DNA from: Halococcus saccharolyticus DSM 5350
Lineage (GTDB): Archaea; Halobacteriota; Halobacteria; Halobacteriales; Halococcaceae
NCBI RefSeq assembly: GCF_000336915.1
Contig: NZ_AOMD01000033.1
Coordinates: 120,078-184,077 of the forward strand
Length of the DNA stretch: 64,000 nucleotides
Reading direction: 5' to 3'
Part shown: positions 50,994 through 60,860 of the stretch, piece after piece
Position numbering within the stretch: the stretch's first letter is position 1
How the letters are laid out: each line of letters begins with the position of its first letter
The notes under the pieces: model-generated
Told to the model about the DNA's origin: nothing
The model's database searches: none
Seen by the model: only the letters and a program-made list of their open reading frames with translations
Program-made: the position numbers and the translations under genes

Positions 50994-53659
50994 AATCGGG
51001 ACTGTCGTCTCGATACGCGGACGTTCTCGCCTCGCGAAGCAAGCTGGTGATCGCGCTCTTGCTCGTCCTTACCGCCGTCGTCGGTGCGGGCGCGATCGTC
51101 GGCACGACCGGCCAGGGATCGATCGGCCAGGCCGCGATCGACTCACCCGAACAGGCCGCACTCGACCGGATCGACGCGACTTACGACACGGACGAGGCGG
51201 TGGTCGCACAGGTCGTCGTCAGGGACGAAGGTGGCGACGTCCTCACCCGCGACTCACTGCTCGAAAGTCTGCGACTCCAGCAGGAACTCCGCACGAACGC
51301 GTCGATCAACGCGACGCTCCAGAACGGAACCGGTGTGGTCGGCATCGAGAACGCCGTCGCGACCGCCGCATTCGCCCAGAACGCCAGCGAGCGCACCAAC
51401 GCACCGAACACCAACGCGTCGGGTGCCAACGAATCGAGCGCCGACGCGTCGAATGCCAGCGCTGGCGCGGATTCGGGCGCGAGCAACGCCACCACCGCAG
51501 CGGCGGCGGGCGGGACCGGCCAGCCGCGGGCTCCGACGCTCGACCAGCAGATCGCGGCGCTCGAATCGCGCTCCGACGAGCAGGTTGAGGCGCTGCTCGG
51601 TCGGCTTCTCGACTCGAACGCGACCGCTCCGGGCGGCGATCCAACCCAGTTCCTGCCCTCGGACTACGAGCCGGGGACGACGCAGGCCGACGCGCGGAGC
51701 ACGCTCGTCTTCCAGCAGAACCCGGAGACATCGGGAACGACCGAGGGAGCGGTCTACGACGCCCAGGTGGCGATCGAGTCGCGGGTCGAGGCGCGCTTTG
51801 CCGACGCGTTCGTCTTCGGGCCGGGTATCATCGACGCGGAGACCTCCCAGGCCATCGGCGACACGTTCACGATCATCACGCCCGTCGCGCTCGTGCTCCT
51901 GTTGACCGTTCTCACGATCGCCTACCGTGACGTGGTGGATGTCCTCGTGAGCCTCTTCGGGGTCGCCGTCGTGCTGGTCTGGTACGCCGGCATTCAGGGC
52001 TGGCTCGGCATCGCGATGAACTCGATCCTGATCGCCGTTCCCTTCCTGCTCATCGGCCTGAGCATCGACTACTCGCTGCACGTCATCATGCGCTACCGCG
52101 AGGCGCGCGAGGGGGTGCTCGACACCGATGACGGGAGTGCAGCGCGGCGAGATCCCATCACAGCGATGCGTCTCGGGATCGGCGGCGTCGTGCTCGCGCT
52201 GGCTACCGCAGCGTTCTCGACGGCTGTCGGTTTCCTCTCGAACTACGTCAGCCCGCTTGGCTCGATTCAGGACTTCGCCGTCCTGAGCGGTGTCGGCATC
52301 GTCGCCATCTTCCTCGTCTTCGCGGCGCTCGTGCCGGCGGTCAAACTCGAACTCGAACGCTTCTTCGATCGGCGCGGCCGCGACCGCGAGAAGAGCGCCT
52401 TCGGCGTCGGCTCGGGGCTGGTCAACCGTGCTCTCGCTGGGAGCGCCACGCTCGCACGGCGTGCCCCCGTCGTCGTCATCGCCGTCGCGCTGGTGCTCGC
52501 CGCCGGTGGCGCGTACGGTGGGACGACCATCGACACGGAGTTCAATCAGGCCGATTTCCTCCCTCAGGATGCCCCGGAATGGATGGACTCGCTCCCGGAT
52601 CCCTTCGCGCCCGGCGACTACGAGGTGAGTCAAAATCTCAATTACCTGAGCGAGAACTTCCAGCAGCGCGGGCAGGGATCGACGGGACAGGTGCTGATAC
52701 GCGGGGACGTGACGGCACCGGCGCTCCTCACCGCGGCCGAGAACGTGACCCGGACGACCGAGGGCGGCACGATCGTCGTCGATCCCGACGGACGGGCCGC
52801 CATCGAAAGCCCAGCGTCCGTGCTTCGAACCGTTGCCGCCGAGAACGAGACGGTCGCCGGCGCGATCGAGACGCGCGATACGGACGGCGACGGACTCCCC
52901 GACAGGAACGTCGCGGCGGTCTACGACCGACTGTTCGACGCCGCCCCCGATCGGGCGTCGTCAGTGCTGTATCGTGCGGAGAACGGTTCGTATGCGTCCG
53001 CTCGTCTCACCGTTGGTGTCCAGGGGAACGCCTCCTCCCAGTCGGTCGCGGGCGACGTTCGCGACGTTGCCGCGTCGATCGAGGCGAACGCGCCGGTGCG
53101 GGCCATCGCGACGGGCGGGCCGGTCATCACCGGCGTCGTTCAGACCGCGCTCCTCGAAACGCTCATCGAGGGGTTCGCCATCACGCTCGGCGTCATTCTC
53201 GCGCTCCTCGTCGGACTGTACTGGTGGCGACACCGTGCGCCGGGGTTGGGCGTCGTGACGCTCGCTCCCGTCGTCGTCGCGCTCGCGTGGCTGCTCGGCA
53301 CGATGGCGGCGCTCGGCCTGCCCTTCAACAGCGAGACCGCCGTCGTCACGAGCCTCGCGATCGGTCTCGGGGTGGACTACAGCATCCATCTCGGCGAGCG
53401 CTTCGTCGACGAACGGAGCCGTCACGACTCGCTCGCGGACGCGCTGTCGGCGGCGCTCACGGGAACAGGTGGGGCGCTGCTCGGGAGTGCGGTGACGACC
53501 GCCGCTGGGTTCGGTGTGCTCGCGCTGGCGCTGTCGCCACCGCTCCGACGGTTCGGCATCGTGACCGGGCTGAGCATCGTCTACGCGTTCGTGGCGTGCG
53601 TGACGGTGCTTCCCGCGCTGCTCGTGCTCCGGGAGCGGTTGGTCGCACGCCTGGCGTAG
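50990..53659 (+). CDS. RND/MMPL-superfamily membrane transporter
   Basis: 889-aa exporter with the RND two-repeat plan: TM1 at about 15-42, a large outer loop to about 290, helices 2-6 to about 450, TM7 near 490, a second outer loop to 720 and helices 8-12 to the end. The sterol-sensing-like segment GLSIDYSLHVIMRYRE and its repeat GLGVDYSIHLGERFVDE carry the conserved Asp. The first loop has an Asn/Ser/Ala-rich tract with several N-x-S/T sequons (about 130-170). Such proteins export lipids, isoprenoids or drugs; substrate unknown. Confidence 0.88.
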   Translation: MKSGLSSRYADVLASRSKLVIALLLVLTAVVGAGAIVGTTGQGSIGQAAIDSPEQAALDRIDATYDTDEAVVAQVVVRDEGGDVLTRDSLLESLRLQQELRTNASINATLQNGTGVVGIENAVATAAFAQNASERTNAPNTNASGANESSADASNASAGADSGASNATTAAAAGGTGQPRAPTLDQQIAALESRSDEQVEALLGRLLDSNATAPGGDPTQFLPSDYEPGTTQADARSTLVFQQNPETSGTTEGAVYDAQVAIESRVEARFADAFVFGPGIIDAETSQAIGDTFTIITPVALVLLLTVLTIAYRDVVDVLVSLFGVAVVLVWYAGIQGWLGIAMNSILIAVPFLLIGLSIDYSLHVIMRYREAREGVLDTDDGSAARRDPITAMRLGIGGVVLALATAAFSTAVGFLSNYVSPLGSIQDFAVLSGVGIVAIFLVFAALVPAVKLELERFFDRRGRDREKSAFGVGSGLVNRALAGSATLARRAPVVVIAVALVLAAGGAYGGTTIDTEFNQADFLPQDAPEWMDSLPDPFAPGDYEVSQNLNYLSENFQQRGQGSTGQVLIRGDVTAPALLTAAENVTRTTEGGTIVVDPDGRAAIESPASVLRTVAAENETVAGAIETRDTDGDGLPDRNVAAVYDRLFDAAPDRASSVLYRAENGSYASARLTVGVQGNASSQSVAGDVRDVAASIEANAPVRAIATGGPVITGVVQTALLETLIEGFAITLGVILALLVGLYWWRHRAPGLGVVTLAPVVVALAWLLGTMAALGLPFNSETAVVTSLAIGLGVDYSIHLGERFVDERSRHDSLADALSAALTGTGGALLGSAVTTAAGFGVLALALSPPLRRFGIVTGLSIVYAFVACVTVLPALLVLRERLVARLA

Positions 53660-53756
53660 ATCGCGCGACACTGCCCGGATGGATTCCCCCGTCTGACGCG
53701 GCCGTTCGACCCCGCCCGGAATCCTTTTGCGTCGCACGCGCGTACCTCGATTCACT

Positions 53757-54176
53757 ATGAGCATGGGTTCGGATATGTATCGCCAGCAGATCCTCGATCA
53801 CTACAAGAACCCGCGCAACTACGGCGACCTCGACGATCCCACCTTCAGTCACGTCGGCGAGAACCCGATGTGTGGCGACGAAATCAAGGTCGACGTCAAC
53901 CTCGCCGACGACGGCGAAACCATCGAGTACGCCGCCTTCTCGGGTGAGGGCTGTGCGATCAGTCAGGCAAGCGCGAGCATGCTGACCGACGAGCTTCAGG
54001 GGATGACGCTCGACGAACTCGACGAGCTCGACCGCGACGACGTGATCGATCTCCTCGGGGTGGACATCAGCCCGATGCGGGTGAAATGCGCGGTGCTCGT
54101 CGAGATGGTGGCCCAGGACGGTGCGGCGATCTATCAGGGCGAAAAGACCTCGATCGAGAAGACCACGACCGAATAG
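53757..54176 (+). CDS. sufU: SufU-type Fe-S scaffold/sulfur-transfer protein
   Basis: 139-aa U-type protein: MYRQQILDHYKNPRNYG, then C39 with D41 (NPMCGDE), C66 (GEGCAIS) and C111 (VKCAVLVEM), the three cysteines plus Asp that bind zinc and accept persulfide from SufS. The insertion between C66 and C111 fits SufU rather than IscU. ATG at 53757 is preferred to an upstream in-frame start. A T-run (GGTTTTTG) follows the stop. Confidence 0.92.
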   Translation: MSMGSDMYRQQILDHYKNPRNYGDLDDPTFSHVGENPMCGDEIKVDVNLADDGETIEYAAFSGEGCAISQASASMLTDELQGMTLDELDELDRDDVIDLLGVDISPMRVKCAVLVEMVAQDGAAIYQGEKTSIEKTTTE

Positions 54177-54189
54177 CGGTTTTTGCTGT

Positions 54190-54478
54190 GGCTGTGGTGC
54201 GGCGGCGGTGCCTGGCGTCCTGCGTTCGCGGAGCGAACGCAGGGCTCAGGCGAGCACTGCTCGCCTGGTGGATGAAGGGCGAGCGGCGCGAACGAACGGA
54301 GTGAGTGAGCACGCGAGGGCTTCGGCGGTGCTGTGCGGTGGCGGAAGTGCTAGGAGTCGTACCGTGAGCGACCGCAGGGAGCGAGCGGGCCGACGACCGA
54401 CCAACGGGAGGGAGGAGGCTTTTGGTCCAGATTTTGCCAGCGAACGAGCGAAGCGAGTGAGCGCAGCAAAAGGTGGGT
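54190..54478 (+). repeat. Interspersed repeat, family B copy 3 (longest)
   Basis: Includes GGCGTCCTGCGTTCGCGGAG, hairpin GGCGAGCA-CT-GCTCGCC, GGATGAAGGGCGAG, GTGCGGTGGCGGAAGTGC, GTACCGTGAGCGACCGCAGG, GGAGGAGGCTTTTGG and a terminal ATTTTGCC/GCAAAAGG arm pair. It occupies the whole SufU-RadA gap between convergent genes; no gene is seen. Confidence 0.8.
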
Positions 54479-54480
54479 GT

Positions 54481-55515
54481 CTACTCGGGCTTCAACCCCT
54501 CCTCCTCGACGCGCATCACGGCCTCGCCGTCGGCGAGGTTTGGAGCGTCGACGAGCCGGACGATCCGTTTGGTGCCCTTCGACTTCCGGAGGTACATCCG
54601 GAACGTCGACTTGTGGCCGAGGATGTTCCCGCCGATGGGCTGTGTCGGGTCGCCGAAATAGGAATCGGGGTTCGAGGCGACCTGGTTCGTCACGACGGTG
54701 GCGGCGTTGTAGAGGTTGCCGACCTTGTCGATGTCGTGGAGATGTTTGTTGAGCTTCTGCTGGCGGGAGGCGAGCTCGCCCCGACCGACGTACTCCGCGC
54801 GGAAGTGGGCGGTGAGCGAGTCGATACAGACCAGCCGGACGGGCCACTCCGAGTCTTCGTGTTCGCTCGCGATGTCTTGGGCCTTCTGCGCGAGGAGGAT
54901 CTGGTGGTTGGAGTTGAACGCCTTCGCGACGTGGATGTTGTCGAGTACGGACTCGATCAGTTGATCCATCGCGTCCTCGCTTTCGGGACCGCCCTCGATC
55001 TCGCGAGCCTCCAGCGCGGCGGCGATCGCCTCGTCGGGGAGCCCACGGACCATCTGGGCGATGCGCTCGGGACGGAACGTGTCCTCGCTGTCGATGAAGA
55101 TCGCGCTACCCTCGAGGCCGCCGTACTCCTTGGGGAGCTGGACGTTGACCGAGAGTTGGTGGGTGACCTGGGACTTGCCCGCGCCGAACTCGCCGTACAC
55201 TTCGGTGATCGACTGGGTTTCGACCCCGCCGCCGAGAAGGTCGTCGACCTCGTCGACCTGCCAGCTGAGCTTGCCGATCTCGTTGCGGCGTTCGAGGACG
55301 TTGGCACCGGTCTCGAACCCGCCGATGTCGGCGGCGTCGCGTGCGGCGTTGATGATGTCTGCTGCCGTGCTCTCGCCGATGTCGGCGGTGTTCGAGAGTT
55401 CGCCCGGGCTCGCGACCGCGATGCCCTGATACGAGTCGAAGCCGGATTCGGTGAGCTTGTCCGCGGTTGCCGGCCCGACGCCGGGCAGGCTCTCGAGATC
55501 CTCGGTTGTCGCCAT
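54481..55515 (-). CDS. radA: RadA recombinase
   Basis: 344-aa archaeal Rad51/RecA homolog for homologous recombination. An N-terminal helix-hairpin-helix ([12 protein letters not shown], 10-21) precedes the ATPase core with Walker [10 protein letters not shown] (108-116) and Walker [12 protein letters not shown]. The L2 region [20 protein letters not shown] is intact and there is no intein. A GGAGGT Shine-Dalgarno lies just before the ATG and TATA-like GCTTTATC is about 25-30 bp upstream. Confidence 0.96.
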   Translation of the reverse strand: MATTEDLESLPGVGPATADKLTESGFDSYQGIAVASPGELSNTADIGESTAADIINAARDAADIGGFETGANVLERRNEIGKLSWQVDEVDDLLGGGVETQSITEVYGEFGAGKSQVTHQLSVNVQLPKEYGGLEGSAIFIDSEDTFRPERIAQMVRGLPDEAIAAALEAREIEGGPESEDAMDQLIESVLDNIHVAKAFNSNHQILLAQKAQDIASEHEDSEWPVRLVCIDSLTAHFRAEYVGRGELASRQQKLNKHLHDIDKVGNLYNAATVVTNQVASNPDSYFGDPTQPIGGNILGHKSTFRMYLRKSKGTKRIVRLVDAPNLADGEAVMRVEEEGLKPE

Positions 55516-55639
55516 ACCTCCGGGTTGTGCGGCTCCCCTGATAAAGCCTCGTTAACAGCTCAGTGTAAGTGAAACCTGTCGGCATCGAGGTGTTGTCTTC
55601 TCCTGTTCGTCCGATTTGCGTTGCATCAACTTGGGGCGG

Positions 55640-56242
55640 CTACTCCCACGGATGTCGCCCACTGTCGGGCCAGAGCGGATACCAGTAATCTTTGTCCGAC
55701 TCGATGTCGAGTTCACCGTCGAGCACCGATTCGAGCTTGAACTCCACGGTCGAGTCGCGCTCGCTGCTCGACCGCGGTGCGAAGGGGTAGTACGCGCCGC
55801 GCCGGAAGGAGTAGACCCAGTAGATCGGGCCGTCCTCGTCCTCGAAGCCGAACAGCGCGGCGAGCAGTCGTGAGCCGTACCCGCGCTCGATCAGCGTGTC
55901 GGCGGCGAAGTGAACGCTCGTCACCAGGTCCTCGAAGTCCCGATCCGCGAGGACGACCCACTCGTACCCATGAGAGTCGTCGACGAAGCGGGCCTCAGTG
56001 CCGGTCTCGACTTCGCCTGCTTCGAGGATCGCCTCGACTTCCTCCACGGCGTCCGCGAAGTCCGTACTGTCGACGCCCGAAAAGCAGAGTGCGGCCACTC
56101 CCGCGGGATCGTAGCCGAGATCGGCCTCCATCGTGAGGTAGGCGGTGCTCATCCCGAAGAGGTCCTCGGGGTCGGCGTCGCGGGTCGCGTCCGCCTCCGC
56201 GCTCATCCCGAGCGCCGACCGGAGTCCGTCGAAGATGCCCAT
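55640..56242 (-). CDS. pspAB: PspA-associated protein PspAB
   Basis: 200-aa protein starting MGIFDGLRSALGMSAEADAT and containing DPEDLFGMSTAYLTMEADLG, the pattern of haloarchaeal PspAB. Alpha+beta, no membrane helix. It lies near htpX on the same strand; htpX and pspAB neighbour each other in many haloarchaea, supporting a membrane-stress role. A 515-bp repeat-filled gap separates them here, so they have separate promoters. Confidence 0.82.
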   Translation of the reverse strand: MGIFDGLRSALGMSAEADATRDADPEDLFGMSTAYLTMEADLGYDPAGVAALCFSGVDSTDFADAVEEVEAILEAGEVETGTEARFVDDSHGYEWVVLADRDFEDLVTSVHFAADTLIERGYGSRLLAALFGFEDEDGPIYWVYSFRRGAYYPFAPRSSSERDSTVEFKLESVLDGELDIESDKDYWYPLWPDSGRHPWE

Positions 56243-56359
56243 ATCGGGGGTTACGGCGCTGGGAATAAAAACCCGAACCGATCCGGCTCGAACGTCTCCA
56301 CTATCTCTCGCGGAAGCTCGCGTAGCGAACGGGTTGTGCGGTCACAGTGTGGTTGCAGT

Positions 56360-56496
56360 GCGGTTGGCGCACGGCTGCGCGCCGCCTGTCGGCGCGCAAC
56401 TCTCGTGCGAGGGATGACTGAGGGAGCGAACGGAGTGAACGACTGAAAGAGTCGGTTGGGGAGGCGTGTGGCTTGCGGTTCTCATTTGAGTCGGCA
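56360..56496 (-). repeat. Interspersed repeat, family A copy 4
   Basis: Minus strand: CAAATGAGAACCGCAAGCCA, CACGCCTCCCCAACCGACTC, CGTTCGCTCCC, CATCCCTCGCACGAG, then hairpin GCGCGCCG-ACAGG-CGGCGCGC. Same order as the other A copies with a different stem sequence. Confidence 0.8.
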
Positions 56497-56542
56497 TCAG
56501 TGCGGTCTCGACAGCGGCAGACCGTCGACCACGACTCCTTCG

Positions 56543-56720
56543 AAAGCCCCCGGCGGCTCGGCTTCCGGGCCTCGCTGTGCTCCGCGCCTCGATCACTCCG
56601 TTCGCTCACGAAGACGCCGAGCCGCCGGCCCCTTTCAGTCCCGGAAGACGCGGCGCGTCTTCCGACCCTCACGGTGGCGAAGCCGCCGCTCAGTCCCACC
56701 CGTAGCGGTTGCTCGAGGGT
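56543..56720. repeat. Hairpin-rich intergenic sequence
   Basis: A perfect 13-bp inverted repeat CCGGCGGCTCGGC (56550-56562) / GCCGAGCCGCCGG (56616-56628) and a perfect 9-bp hairpin GGAAGACGC-GGC-GCGTCTTCC (56643-56663). The latter is the counterpart of GGAAGAGC-GAA-GCTCTTCC in the repeat at 17745. No gene is seen between this and htpX. Confidence 0.6.
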
Positions 56721-56757
56721 CGTCGATCGGTGTAACTCGCAAAAATTCAGTACGCGA

Positions 56758-57627
56758 TCAGGCCGTTTCGAGTTCGCTCTGCATGTCTTTCAGCCGTTCG
56801 ACGCGCTGTTCGGTCGAAGGGTGTGTCGAGAGCAGCTTTCCGATCGCGCCGCTCTTGATCGGGATGATGAAGAACGCGTTCATGTCGGCCTGGTCGCGGA
56901 GATCCCGATCCGGGACGCGATCCATCTGGCCGTCGATCTTCACGAGCGCTGACGCGAGCGCCGATGGCCGGCCGGTGATGATCGCTCCACCCCTATCGGC
57001 GGCGTACTCCCGGTAGCGCGAGAGCACACGCACGAGCAGGAACGAGACGATCCCGACCACGAGCGAGACGAGGATCGCGACGATGACCGGTGCGCCACCG
57101 CCCTCGCGGTCGCCGCTGAACAGCCAGCCCCACCGCACGATCATGAACGCGAGCGTCGAGAGGAACGTGGCGATCGTCATCACCATCACGTCGCGGTTCT
57201 TGACGTGGGTGAGTTCGTGCGCCATCACGCCCTCTAACTCCTCTTGGTTCAGTGTGTCCATGATCCCCTGCGTGACGCAGACGGTCGCGCTCGACTGCGA
57301 GCGGCCGGTCGCGAAGGCGTTCGGCGTCCGGCTGTCGGCGACCGCCACCGTGGGCTTCGGGAGGTCGGCCTGCTGGGCGAGCCGCCCGACCATCGCGTGG
57401 AGCTCGGGATACTCCTCCTCACTGACCTCGTGTGCGCCCATGCTGTAGAGCGCGATCTTGTCGCTGAAGAAGAACTGTCCGACCATGAACAACCCCATCA
57501 CGAGAACCATCACGCCGAGGTTCGTATACACCGACAGCACGCCGATGAAGACGACGTAGAGCGCGAGCAGCAGGAGCATCGTCAGGCCCATCCTCGCCTG
57601 AAGGCCCCAGTCGGTCTTCCATTCCAT
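56758..57627 (-). CDS. htpX: HtpX-family M48 membrane metalloprotease
   Basis: 289-aa zinc protease for membrane-protein quality control. HELTH (H137, E138, H141) is followed by the third-ligand region SRYREYAADRGG. Four hydrophobic helices: two at about 15-55 and two flanking residues 150-205. The active site faces the cytoplasm. ADSRTPNAFATGRSQSSATV is the conserved HtpX segment. Divergent from NMD3. Confidence 0.95.
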   Translation of the reverse strand: MEWKTDWGLQARMGLTMLLLLALYVVFIGVLSVYTNLGVMVLVMGLFMVGQFFFSDKIALYSMGAHEVSEEEYPELHAMVGRLAQQADLPKPTVAVADSRTPNAFATGRSQSSATVCVTQGIMDTLNQEELEGVMAHELTHVKNRDVMVMTIATFLSTLAFMIVRWGWLFSGDREGGGAPVIVAILVSLVVGIVSFLLVRVLSRYREYAADRGGAIITGRPSALASALVKIDGQMDRVPDRDLRDQADMNAFFIIPIKSGAIGKLLSTHPSTEQRVERLKDMQSELETA

Positions 57628-57763
57628 ATGGGCCTTACTAAGCGTTCAGGTCATAAATCTTCGTCGCTCCGTGCCACGGATTCCCGAGTCCCGCCATACC
57701 GACTCCGCGTTCGCCACCGGACGAGTCACGCCGCTTAACCCGCTGAGGGACGTTCCTCGTTCA

Positions 57764-58870
57764 ATGAGCGAGTCGCGGCAGTTCTGTCCTCGGTGTGGCG
57801 ACCCCGTCGAGTCGACGGTCGCCGCGGCCGACGGACGCGCACCGATCTGTGAGGACTGCTTCTTCGAGGACTTCGATCTCGTCGACGCGCCCGATCGGAT
57901 CGAGGTTCTCGTGTGTGCGACCTGTGGAGCGGTCCGACGCGGCAAGCGCTGGGTCGACGTCGAGGCGCGCGATTACACCGACGTCGCGATCGACGAGGTG
58001 GCCGAGGCGCTGACGATCCACGTCGACGCCGAGGCGTTCGAGTGGCGGGTCGAGCCCGAACAGGTCGACGAGACCACCGTCAGGATGCACTGTCTCCTCT
58101 CGGCGAGCGTCCACGACCGCCCGATACAGACCGAACTCACGATCCCTGTCAAAATCTCGCGGGGCACCTGCACCCGGTGTGGTCGGATCGCGGGCGATTA
58201 CTACGCGAGCACGGTCCAGGTTCGCGCCCGCGGACGCACCCCGACCGACCACGAGGTCGAGCAATCGATCGCCATCATCACCGAGTACGTCGACGAGCGT
58301 GAGGCCGACGGCGACCGCGACGCGTTCGTGACCGAACTCGACGAGACTGCCGATGGTGTCGACGCCAAACTCTCGACCACCCAGATCGGCCGGGCGGTCG
58401 CCGAGCGGATCGTTCGCCAGCTTGGCGGCACCGTCGACGAATCCGCGACGCTCGTGACCGAGGACGAGGACGGCGACGAGGTGTACCGCGTGACCTACGC
58501 CGTCCACCTTCCGGAGTTCACGCCGGGTGACGTCATCGATCCCGACGACGACGATCCGCTGCTCGTCCGGAGCGTCCAGGGGAACTTGAAGGGGGTCCAC
58601 ATCACGACCGGCGAACCCTACGAGGCGGCCTTCGAGGACGGCGAGGCACCCGACGCCCGCCGGCTCGGGGACCACGGGGACGCCGACGAAACCACGCTGG
58701 TCGCGATCGAGGACGATCACGCCGTCCAGGTGCTCGATCCCGAGACCTACGCGGCAAAGACGATCCCACGGCCCGACTACCTCGATTCCGACGCCGACAG
58801 GGTACGAGTACTCAAGAGCCGCGCCGGTCTCCACGTCCTGCCGGACATCGACGCCAGCGAAACCGACTAA
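57764..58870 (+). CDS. NMD3-related ribosome-associated zinc protein
   Basis: 368-aa archaeal homolog of the 60S export adaptor NMD3. N-terminal zinc knuckles: C8/C11 (CPRC), C29/C32 (CEDC), C51/C54 (CATC) and a later CTRC pair. Middle and C-terminal beta-rich domains (RAVAERIVRQLGGTVDES, VYRVTYAVHLPEFTPGD) follow. In archaea it probably assists large-subunit maturation together with aIF6. The ATG at 57764 is chosen because it starts just before the first CxxC. Confidence 0.9.
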   Translation: MSESRQFCPRCGDPVESTVAAADGRAPICEDCFFEDFDLVDAPDRIEVLVCATCGAVRRGKRWVDVEARDYTDVAIDEVAEALTIHVDAEAFEWRVEPEQVDETTVRMHCLLSASVHDRPIQTELTIPVKISRGTCTRCGRIAGDYYASTVQVRARGRTPTDHEVEQSIAIITEYVDEREADGDRDAFVTELDETADGVDAKLSTTQIGRAVAERIVRQLGGTVDESATLVTEDEDGDEVYRVTYAVHLPEFTPGDVIDPDDDDPLLVRSVQGNLKGVHITTGEPYEAAFEDGEAPDARRLGDHGDADETTLVAIEDDHAVQVLDPETYAAKTIPRPDYLDSDADRVRVLKSRAGLHVLPDIDASETD

Positions 58871-58893
58871 TTCCCGGGTTCACAACGACCGAT

Positions 58894-58980
58894 ATGACTC
58901 GCCAGCAGTGGTTCGCGCTGCTCCTCGTGGTGTTGATGATCTCTTCGACGTTCGTGTCCGTGATCGGGACCTTCCTCTGA
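58894..58980 (+). CDS. 28-aa hydrophobic membrane micropeptide
   Basis: MTRQQWFALLLVVLMISSTF followed by VSVIGTFL: one membrane helix with an N-terminal Arg. It begins 23 bp after NMD3 in the same direction and could be translated from that mRNA. I recall similar short ORFs in other haloarchaea but cannot verify here. Function unknown. Confidence 0.55.
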   Translation: MTRQQWFALLLVVLMISSTFVSVIGTFL

Positions 58981-59156
58981 GCGCCACCCCTGTCTTCGGC
59001 ACCGGTTGCTGTCGCCTGCTTGAGTGCCTTCACCGACGGTTGCCGACGTGAACCGACGGACGACGATCCGACGAGTCGTGATCGGTCTTTCGGTGTCCTC
59101 TCCCGCGGGAAGCTTCCTTCATCGACTTTTTATCCGCGCCTCCGATCGTGATTGGC

Positions 59157-60830
59157 ATGCCGCTCGAAAGTATTGCCGCGGGCCCGTGGTCGTTGCTGCC
59201 CGCGCTCCTCGCTATCGTGATCGCGTGGTACACCCGCGACGCGCTCATCGGCCTGTTCGTCGGCATCGCCGGCGGGGCCGTCGTCTACGGTGCCTTCCGT
59301 CCCGGAGTGGTTGGGGTCCCGGACGGTCTCGTCGGGGAACTTCCCGGCACCGTTCTCGGCGGACTGCTCGGTCCGACGGTGATTCCCGAACTGATCGCCA
59401 CGTCGCCGCTGTTCGCCGACCCCTGGTACGTCAAGAACGTCCTGCTCGCACTCTTCGCGATCGGCGGGCTGATGGGGCTGATGATCCGCGCCGGCGCGAT
59501 CCGCGGCGTGCTGGAGGCGCTCGCCAGCCGGGTCGACTCGCCCGCTGACGCCGAGAAAGCCTCCTTCCTCGCGGGGATCATCATCCACATCGACGACTAC
59601 TTCAACTGCTTGGTGGTCGGCTCGATGATGCGCCCCCTCACTGACGAGTACGATGTCTCGCGCGCGAAACTCGCGTACTACGTCGACAGCGCGGGCAGTC
59701 CGGCCGCCCGCCTCGCGTTCTACTCGACGTGGGGGGTCGCGCTGGTGGGGTTCATCGGCGCCGGAATCACCGCCGCGGCCCAACAGGACGTCCTCCCGTC
59801 GGGGATGTCGAACTACGTCACCCAGTCGGGCGACGGGCTCCAGGCCGCCACCGACGCGGTCTGGCCGCTGTTTTTCAACAGCATTGGCTTCGCCTTCTAC
59901 TCGTGGACCGCGCTCCTCATCGCCGCCCTCGTCGCGTGGCAGGTCATCCCCAATGTCTTCGGGATGGGACGCGAGGAGGAGCGCGCCCGCAACGGCGGTG
60001 GTGTCGTGGGACCCGACGACGACCCACTCGTCTCCGACGAGATGGCGAACTACGAGATGTACGAGGGCGCGACGCCCGACTGGCGTAACTTCGCGATCCC
60101 GGTCGCGGTGATCGTCGGCGTCGGCCTCATGGCGATGTTCTGGCGCGCTTCCCCCGTCGTGAACGCGCCGCAGATATCGACGGTGTTTGCGGCGTTCGGC
60201 TACGAGTTGATCGTCCCCGCTGGCGGGCCGTGGTCGTTCAACATCGGCGGGATCCGGCTCGGTCTCGCCGCGCTCACGGGACTGATCGTCGGCTTTCTGC
60301 TCTTTCGGGCGCGCGGTGACATTCCCTCGAACGCCGACGCGACCGACGCGATGGTCAACGGGTTCAAGGGTATCTTCCTCGCAGCCGCGATCCTCACGCT
60401 CGCCATCACGATCCAGAACACCGTCTCGACCCTCGGGATCTCCGATTTCGTTACCGACTGGTTCCGCGGCGTGCCGGTCGGACTCATTCCGGTGCTCGTC
60501 TTTCTCGTGACGGGGTTCGTCAGCTTCTCCGACGGGAGCTCGTGGGCGACCTACGGCATCATGTTCCCCATCGCGATTCCGGTGGCGTTTTCGACCGGCG
60601 CGAACCTCCCCCTCGTGCTCGGTGCGGTGCTCTCGGGGGGTATCTTCGGCGATCACTGCTCGCCGATCTCCGACACCACGGTGCTCTCTTCGTCGACCAG
60701 CGGTGCGGATCACATGGTCCACGTCCGGACGCAGATCCCCTACGCGCTCATGTGTGCGGGGGTCGCTGGCACGCTCTTTCTCGTGCTCGGCTTCGTGGTT
60801 CCAGGGGGATTCTCGCTCATCCCGTACTGA
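59157..60830 (+). CDS. NhaC-family Na+/H+ antiporter
   Basis: 557-aa antiporter of the NhaC superfamily with about 12-13 helices. Marker segments: GIIIHIDDYFNCLVVGSMM with paired acidic residues in a membrane region, DSAGSPAARLAFYSTW, and FSDGSSWATYGIMFP plus GGIFGDHCSPISDTTVLSS near the end. The ATG at 59157 is supported by TTTTTATCC 24-32 bp upstream; a GTG three codons earlier is less likely. Likely exports Na+ or exchanges amino-acid-like substrates, as some members do. Confidence 0.9.
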   Translation: MPLESIAAGPWSLLPALLAIVIAWYTRDALIGLFVGIAGGAVVYGAFRPGVVGVPDGLVGELPGTVLGGLLGPTVIPELIATSPLFADPWYVKNVLLALFAIGGLMGLMIRAGAIRGVLEALASRVDSPADAEKASFLAGIIIHIDDYFNCLVVGSMMRPLTDEYDVSRAKLAYYVDSAGSPAARLAFYSTWGVALVGFIGAGITAAAQQDVLPSGMSNYVTQSGDGLQAATDAVWPLFFNSIGFAFYSWTALLIAALVAWQVIPNVFGMGREEERARNGGGVVGPDDDPLVSDEMANYEMYEGATPDWRNFAIPVAVIVGVGLMAMFWRASPVVNAPQISTVFAAFGYELIVPAGGPWSFNIGGIRLGLAALTGLIVGFLLFRARGDIPSNADATDAMVNGFKGIFLAAAILTLAITIQNTVSTLGISDFVTDWFRGVPVGLIPVLVFLVTGFVSFSDGSSWATYGIMFPIAIPVAFSTGANLPLVLGAVLSGGIFGDHCSPISDTTVLSSSTSGADHMVHVRTQIPYALMCAGVAGTLFLVLGFVVPGGFSLIPY

Positions 60831-60860
60831 TTCCTCGGGTGCTTCGCCCGATTCCGTTCC

